Shown: positions 60,683-64,000 of the stretch, one piece after another
Layout: the number at the start of each line of letters is the position of its first letter
How positions within the stretch are numbered: the first letter of the stretch is position 1
Origin: Bacillota bacterium
Lineage (GTDB): Bacteria > Bacillota > Bacilli > Paenibacillales > NBRC-103111
Length of the DNA: 64,000 nucleotides
NCBI GenBank assembly: GCA_023386955.1
Contig: JAEWIS010000019.1
Location: 1-64,000 of the forward strand
Direction: 5' to 3'
Made by a program: the position numbers and the translations under genes
Notes under the pieces: generated by a model
Seen by the model: the letters and a program-made list of their open reading frames with translations, nothing else
Told to the model about the DNA's origin: nothing
Database searches by the model: none

Positions 60683-61774
60683 ATGAATAAGCAAAAGTTA
60701 ACCGCAAGGCAGGCAACATTCTGGTTTGTGATGTATCAAGTGGGAAGTGCTTATCTCATCCTCCCCACGTCTATCATAAAAATCGCCAAACAAGACGCTT
60801 GGTTATCGGCTCTTGTTTCCCTGGCAATGAACTTTTTATTAATCCCTTTATACGTGGCCCTTGCCAATCAAATGAAGGGCAAACCGCTAGTTGCGTATAT
60901 TGAAGCTCTCCTTGGCAAGTGGATCGGCAGATGCTTCACCTTTCTTTTTATTTTATCCGTCCCGTTTCTAATCTTTATTTTGACCCTCCGGAATATAGGT
61001 GACTTTATCTCCACCTCCATCATGCCGGAAACTCCGGAGGAAGCGATATATGCACTGATGCTCATTGCTGTTTATTGTGTGGTACGGGGCGGGGCGGCAG
61101 TCATCGGACGCTCTGCGGAAACCCTGTTCGTGGTCATTCCTTTGCTGTTTCTGATGGTATCCATTTTGCTGCTCCCGGGTGCGGAGTTCAAGCATCTTTT
61201 GCCGGTATTTGAATTTGGCTGGAGGCCAATCGTACGGGCTTCTTTTCTATTGCTGTCCTTCCCGTTTTTAGAGACGTTTTTATTTCTGTTTTTGCTTTCA
61301 AATTTAGGAAGCTCTGATATCTGGAAAAAAGCTGTGGTCCGCAGCTCTCTGTTTAGCGGCTTTGTGTGTGTGGTTATGTTGCTGATGGTTACTGCAGTAT
61401 TGGGTCAAAGCGTTGCATCGGATCTGACCTATTCCAGCTATTCTGTTGTTCGGTCGATCAATATCGGCGATTTTATCCAACGGTTTGAAATTGCCATCGC
61501 GATTAACTGGTACATTTCTATATTTTTTCGGCTGGCCTTACTCCTGTATATTACGGTTCACGGACTGGGATCTGTGTTTCGGTTACAGGATGCCTCTTCC
61601 TTATTGATCCCTGTAATGCTTATTGCCTTGATTATGGCTCATTCCATATGGCCCAATACGACTTATCTGGTTGAGTTTTTTCAAGTCTGGCCTTTATATG
61701 CAATGATTTTCGGAGTTGCGGTTCCCCTGGTCCTCTGGCTGCTTGGGCGGATGAAGCAGTCAAGAAGCCACTGA
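60683..61774 (+). CDS. GerB-family spore germination permease (B subunit)
   Basis: 363 residues with ten hydrophobic segments of the spore-permease branch of the APC superfamily. Seen: LTARQATFWFVMYQVGSAYL at the start, where QxxxxxxxxxxG..YL is typical, FLILTLRNIGDFI-like FILTLRNIGDFIS and STSIMPETPEEAI after the third helix. The B subunit is thought to bind the germinant. GGAGG precedes the ATG. Completes a tetracistronic A-C-D-B receptor operon. Confidence 0.94.
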   Translation: MNKQKLTARQATFWFVMYQVGSAYLILPTSIIKIAKQDAWLSALVSLAMNFLLIPLYVALANQMKGKPLVAYIEALLGKWIGRCFTFLFILSVPFLIFILTLRNIGDFISTSIMPETPEEAIYALMLIAVYCVVRGGAAVIGRSAETLFVVIPLLFLMVSILLLPGAEFKHLLPVFEFGWRPIVRASFLLLSFPFLETFLFLFLLSNLGSSDIWKKAVVRSSLFSGFVCVVMLLMVTAVLGQSVASDLTYSSYSVVRSINIGDFIQRFEIAIAINWYISIFFRLALLLYITVHGLGSVFRLQDASSLLIPVMLIALIMAHSIWPNTTYLVEFFQVWPLYAMIFGVAVPLVLWLLGRMKQSRSH

Positions 61775-61790
61775 AAACCTCGCATATAGA

Positions 61791-61818
61791 AAAAAGGCAC
61801 TCCGGGGAGTACCCTTTT
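61791..61818. terminator. Convergent terminator after the ger operon
   Basis: AAAAGG-ACTCC / GGAGT-CC-TTTT hairpin with a short loop, flanked by A and T tracts, between the ger operon and ddh. Confidence 0.8.
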
Positions 61819-61836
61819 GGATAAAAGGAAACGAAA

Positions 61837-62817
61837 TTACAACAGCTCGCGCCGGAGCTCCTCAGCCGATTTCGGAGACAAATACGAAAGCGGGATATCA
61901 AATACCGTCTTCGCTCCAGTCTGGCCCTCTTGGCTCATCCGGTAAGCCGCCCGGGCATAGGCCACTAATACACTGGCGGTAAAGCCGGGATTGCTCTCCA
62001 GCTTCAGGCTGAATTCGATGAGCTGCCGTTTGCCTTGGCCTGTCACCCCGCTGCGGATCACAAAGCCGCCATGCGGCATCTCACCATGCTCATTCTTCAG
62101 CTGTTCCTCGGTGATGAAGGTCACCGTGGTGTTATAATCCGCGAAATAATTGGGCATGGATTCGATGGTATGACGGATTTCATCCAGGTCCGCCCCCTCT
62201 TCAGCCACCACATAGCATTCACGCTTATGCTTCTCCCGCGTGGATAATTCCGGCGTTTCTCCGGTACGGATGAGCTGGATAACCTCTTCTACCGGCACTG
62301 TATATTGGACCCCGCCCTTCACACCCGGTACGCGGCGGATAGCGTCGGAATGCCCTTGGCTGACCCCCTTGCCCCAGAACGTATAATCCGTTCCTTCCGG
62401 GAGAATGGACTGGGCCAGCAGCCGGTTCATGGAAAACAGCCCCGGATCCCAGCCGGTGGAGATGACGCTGACCACCCCATTTTCCTTTGCTGCAGTGTTC
62501 ACTGCATCGAAGAACTCCGGAATTTTCGCATGGGTATCGAAGCTGTCTACTGTATTAAACATACGAGCCATCATAGGGGTTTGCTCCGGAAGATCCGTTG
62601 CGGAGCCGCCGCACATAATCATCACATCGATGACTCCCACATACTTCTCAACGGCAGAGATATGCTCGAACTGAGCATTTTCGCCCTCCGCTTTCATCTG
62701 CTCCGGCTGTCTGCGCGTGAATATGGCAACCAGCTCCATATCCGGATTCTGGGCAATCGCTTGCTGAACACCCTTGCCAAGGTTACCGTAGCCTACAATC
62801 CCAACCTTCATTGTCAT
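61837..62817 (-). CDS. ddh: meso-Diaminopimelate D-dehydrogenase
   Basis: 326 residues, the usual size of DapDH. Seen: the NADP-binding VGIVGYGNLGKGVQ near the N-terminus, DVMIMCGGSATDLPEQ, NTVDSFDTHAKIPEFF, STGWDPGLFSMNRLL and TFWGKGVSQGHSDAIRRVPG, which together are diagnostic. It makes meso-diaminopimelate directly from tetrahydrodipicolinate, ammonia and NADPH, for lysine and peptidoglycan, and helps dipicolinate-precursor balance in spore formers. The first ATG of ATG-ACA-ATG, at 62817, lies ten bases after AAAAGGAG; a further upstream start at 62838 is less likely. Confidence 0.95.
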   Translation of the reverse strand: MTMKVGIVGYGNLGKGVQQAIAQNPDMELVAIFTRRQPEQMKAEGENAQFEHISAVEKYVGVIDVMIMCGGSATDLPEQTPMMARMFNTVDSFDTHAKIPEFFDAVNTAAKENGVVSVISTGWDPGLFSMNRLLAQSILPEGTDYTFWGKGVSQGHSDAIRRVPGVKGGVQYTVPVEEVIQLIRTGETPELSTREKHKRECYVVAEEGADLDEIRHTIESMPNYFADYNTTVTFITEEQLKNEHGEMPHGGFVIRSGVTGQGKRQLIEFSLKLESNPGFTASVLVAYARAAYRMSQEGQTGAKTVFDIPLSYLSPKSAEELRRELL

Positions 62818-62937
62818 TTTCCAGTAGCTCCTTTTCATTCAATAGGTGTGACGTATCTTAGTATACCTCAATATTACGTAAGATGTCAGATTCATAGCTG
62901 AAAATGCTTGTTATATACTCGAATAGTTCTCATAGAC

Positions 62938-62970
62938 AATAACCCCTTCTGCTGTGCGGAAGGGGTTGCT
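62938..62970 (-). terminator. Probable terminator of the DEAD-box gene
   Basis: AACCCCTTC / GAAGGGGTT nine-pair stem about 35 bases after the helicase stop. The following minus-strand tract is only moderately T-rich. Confidence 0.55.
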
Positions 62971-63000
62971 GCCTTGTCTGTATCCATTTCCAGCGTATGC

Positions 63001-64000
63001 TTACCGTCTGCGGTAACGTCCGCCGGCTTCGCTGCCAGGCTTGCGGGACCCTTCTCTGGACGGTGCCCTGCTCGCCTTGTTGGCTTTTTGCGTGGCCGCG
63101 GGTGCCGCAGGAGCCGGCTTCTCCATGGTCATGGGGTAAGGATGATCGGCAATCACCGGAATTTTCTGCTTCGTGAGCTTCTCAATATCCTTCAGATATG
63201 GAATTTCCTCGTCCTCGCAGAAGGAGATGGCAACCCCGCTCAACCCTGCACGTCCGGTACGGCCGATCCGGTGAACATAGGTCTCCGGGATGTTCGGCAG
63301 GTTATAGTTAATCACATGGGACAGCTCGTCAATATCGATGCCCCGGGCCGCAATGTCGGTTGCCACCAGCAGCCGGGTGACGCCGTTCTTGAAGTTGTTC
63401 AGCGCCGCCTGGCGGGCATTCTGCGACTTGTCGCCATGAATGGCCTGCGCCGAAATCTTCACCTTGGTCAAGCCGCGGACCAGCCGGTCAGCGCCGTGCT
63501 TCGTCCGGGTGAACACCAGGGCGCTGGTGATGGACTTGTCCTGCAGCAGATCGATGAGCAGCGGCAGCTTATTCGGCTTGTCCACGTAATAGAGTATCTG
63601 CTTGATTCTCTCCACCGTGGTGGAGGCAGGGGTAACCTCAATTTTTATCGGATTCTTCAACAAGGAGTTGACCAGGGACATGATCTCTGGCGGCATCGTG
63701 GCCGAGAAGAATAACGTCTGCCGCTTGGCGGGGAGCTTGGCAATAATCCGCTTCATATCATGAATGAAACCCATGTCCAGCATCCGGTCGGCCTCGTCCA
63801 GCACCAGAATCTGCACGTGACGCAGGTCCACAAACCCTTGGTTCATCAGGTCAATCAGCCGCCCTGGGGTGGCGATCAGAATGTCCGTGCCCTGGGCCAG
63901 CAGCTGCTCCTGGGCTCTCTGCGAAACACCGCCCACAATCACGCCGCAGCGCAGACTTGTAAAAGAGCCGTAAGCCTTGGCGTTATCTGCAATCTGGATG
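63001..64000 (-). CDS. DEAD-box RNA helicase, 3' portion (runs off the window)
   Basis: The last 333 codons or so of an RhlE/CshA-type DEAD-box helicase whose start lies beyond position 64000; the frame is open to the edge, reading IQIADNAKAYG upstream of the visible core. Seen in order: GGVSQRAQ, TPGRLIDL (motif Ib), the DEAD box LDEADRML (motif II), SATMP (motif III), ALVFTRTKHGADRL (IV), VATDIAARGIDI (V) and HRIGRTGRAG (VI), then a basic, proline-alanine rich tail ending RYRRR typical of RNA-binding extensions. It unwinds RNA duplexes in ribosome assembly or cold adaptation. The GTG at 63942 is internal, not the start. Confidence 0.93.
   Translation of the reverse strand, partial: IQIADNAKAYGSFTSLRCGVIVGGVSQRAQEQLLAQGTDILIATPGRLIDLMNQGFVDLRHVQILVLDEADRMLDMGFIHDMKRIIAKLPAKRQTLFFSATMPPEIMSLVNSLLKNPIKIEVTPASTTVERIKQILYYVDKPNKLPLLIDLLQDKSITSALVFTRTKHGADRLVRGLTKVKISAQAIHGDKSQNARQAALNNFKNGVTRLLVATDIAARGIDIDELSHVINYNLPNIPETYVHRIGRTGRAGLSGVAISFCEDEEIPYLKDIEKLTKQKIPVIADHPYPMTMEKPAPAAPAATQKANKASRAPSREGSRKPGSEAGGRYRRR

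Overview
The window looks like a chromosomal segment of an endospore-forming Firmicute of the Paenibacillaceae, most likely Paenibacillus. The grounds are strong AGGAGG-type ribosome binding sites, a GerA-type germination operon, a BclA/BclB-like collagen repeat protein, a spore-coat-kinase-like protein, a DUF3231 protein, a copper-amine-oxidase N-domain protein, and many Gram-positive intrinsic terminators. No rRNA, tRNA, CRISPR array, prophage or complete insertion sequence was found.

Layout. 0-6.4 kb (minus): pnuC-nadR for NAD salvage, a flavin-fold protein, a ZIP metal transporter, a cell-wall amidase and a secreted copper-amine-oxidase N-domain protein. 6.5-13.6 kb: cobB, an alpha/beta hydrolase, a YtcJ-type amidohydrolase, DUF3231, then marR with an epoxide hydrolase. 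14-18 kb: a Fur-controlled siderophore ABC operon. 18-27 kb: an ECF41 sigma factor with a GyrI-like partner, the collagen-like protein behind a structured leader, a frameshifted merR, a VOC/hydrolase pair, a secreted coiled-coil protein behind a short attenuator-like RNA, an unknown protein and an XRE-TPR regulator. 27-33 kb: an ABC-F protein with a leader peptide and terminator, an MFS exporter and a TetM-like GTPase. 33-42.4 kb: secreted SH3-repeat protein, hydrolase, PadR-DUF2812 pair with a clear operator, YjdM, SDR, CPT-like kinase, orphan histidine kinase, APH-like kinase and a Usp protein. 42.5-48.5 kb: the complete mrpABCDEFG antiporter operon. 48.9-53.4 kb: nitrite assimilation (nirA, nirC-like channel) divergent from an ANTAR antiterminator and a TrpD2-like protein. 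53.4-57.6 kb: TetR with an ABC exporter, and an EmrB-like MFS. 57.8-61.8 kb: gerA-gerC-small protein-gerB. 61.8-64 kb: ddh and the 3' part of a DEAD-box helicase gene that runs off the window.

Two observations stand out. First, four intergenic regions carry the same composite element: two inverted and then two direct copies of a 21-25 bp unit at 50 bp spacing, about 185 bp overall; a fifth region carries only the right half. Second, the nirA leader contains two hairpins with hexanucleotide loops of the ANTAR type followed by a terminator, with the ANTAR protein gene next door and a GlnR/TnrA box between them. Several other leaders also look like attenuators (ABC-F, the coiled-coil protein, the collagen-like protein).
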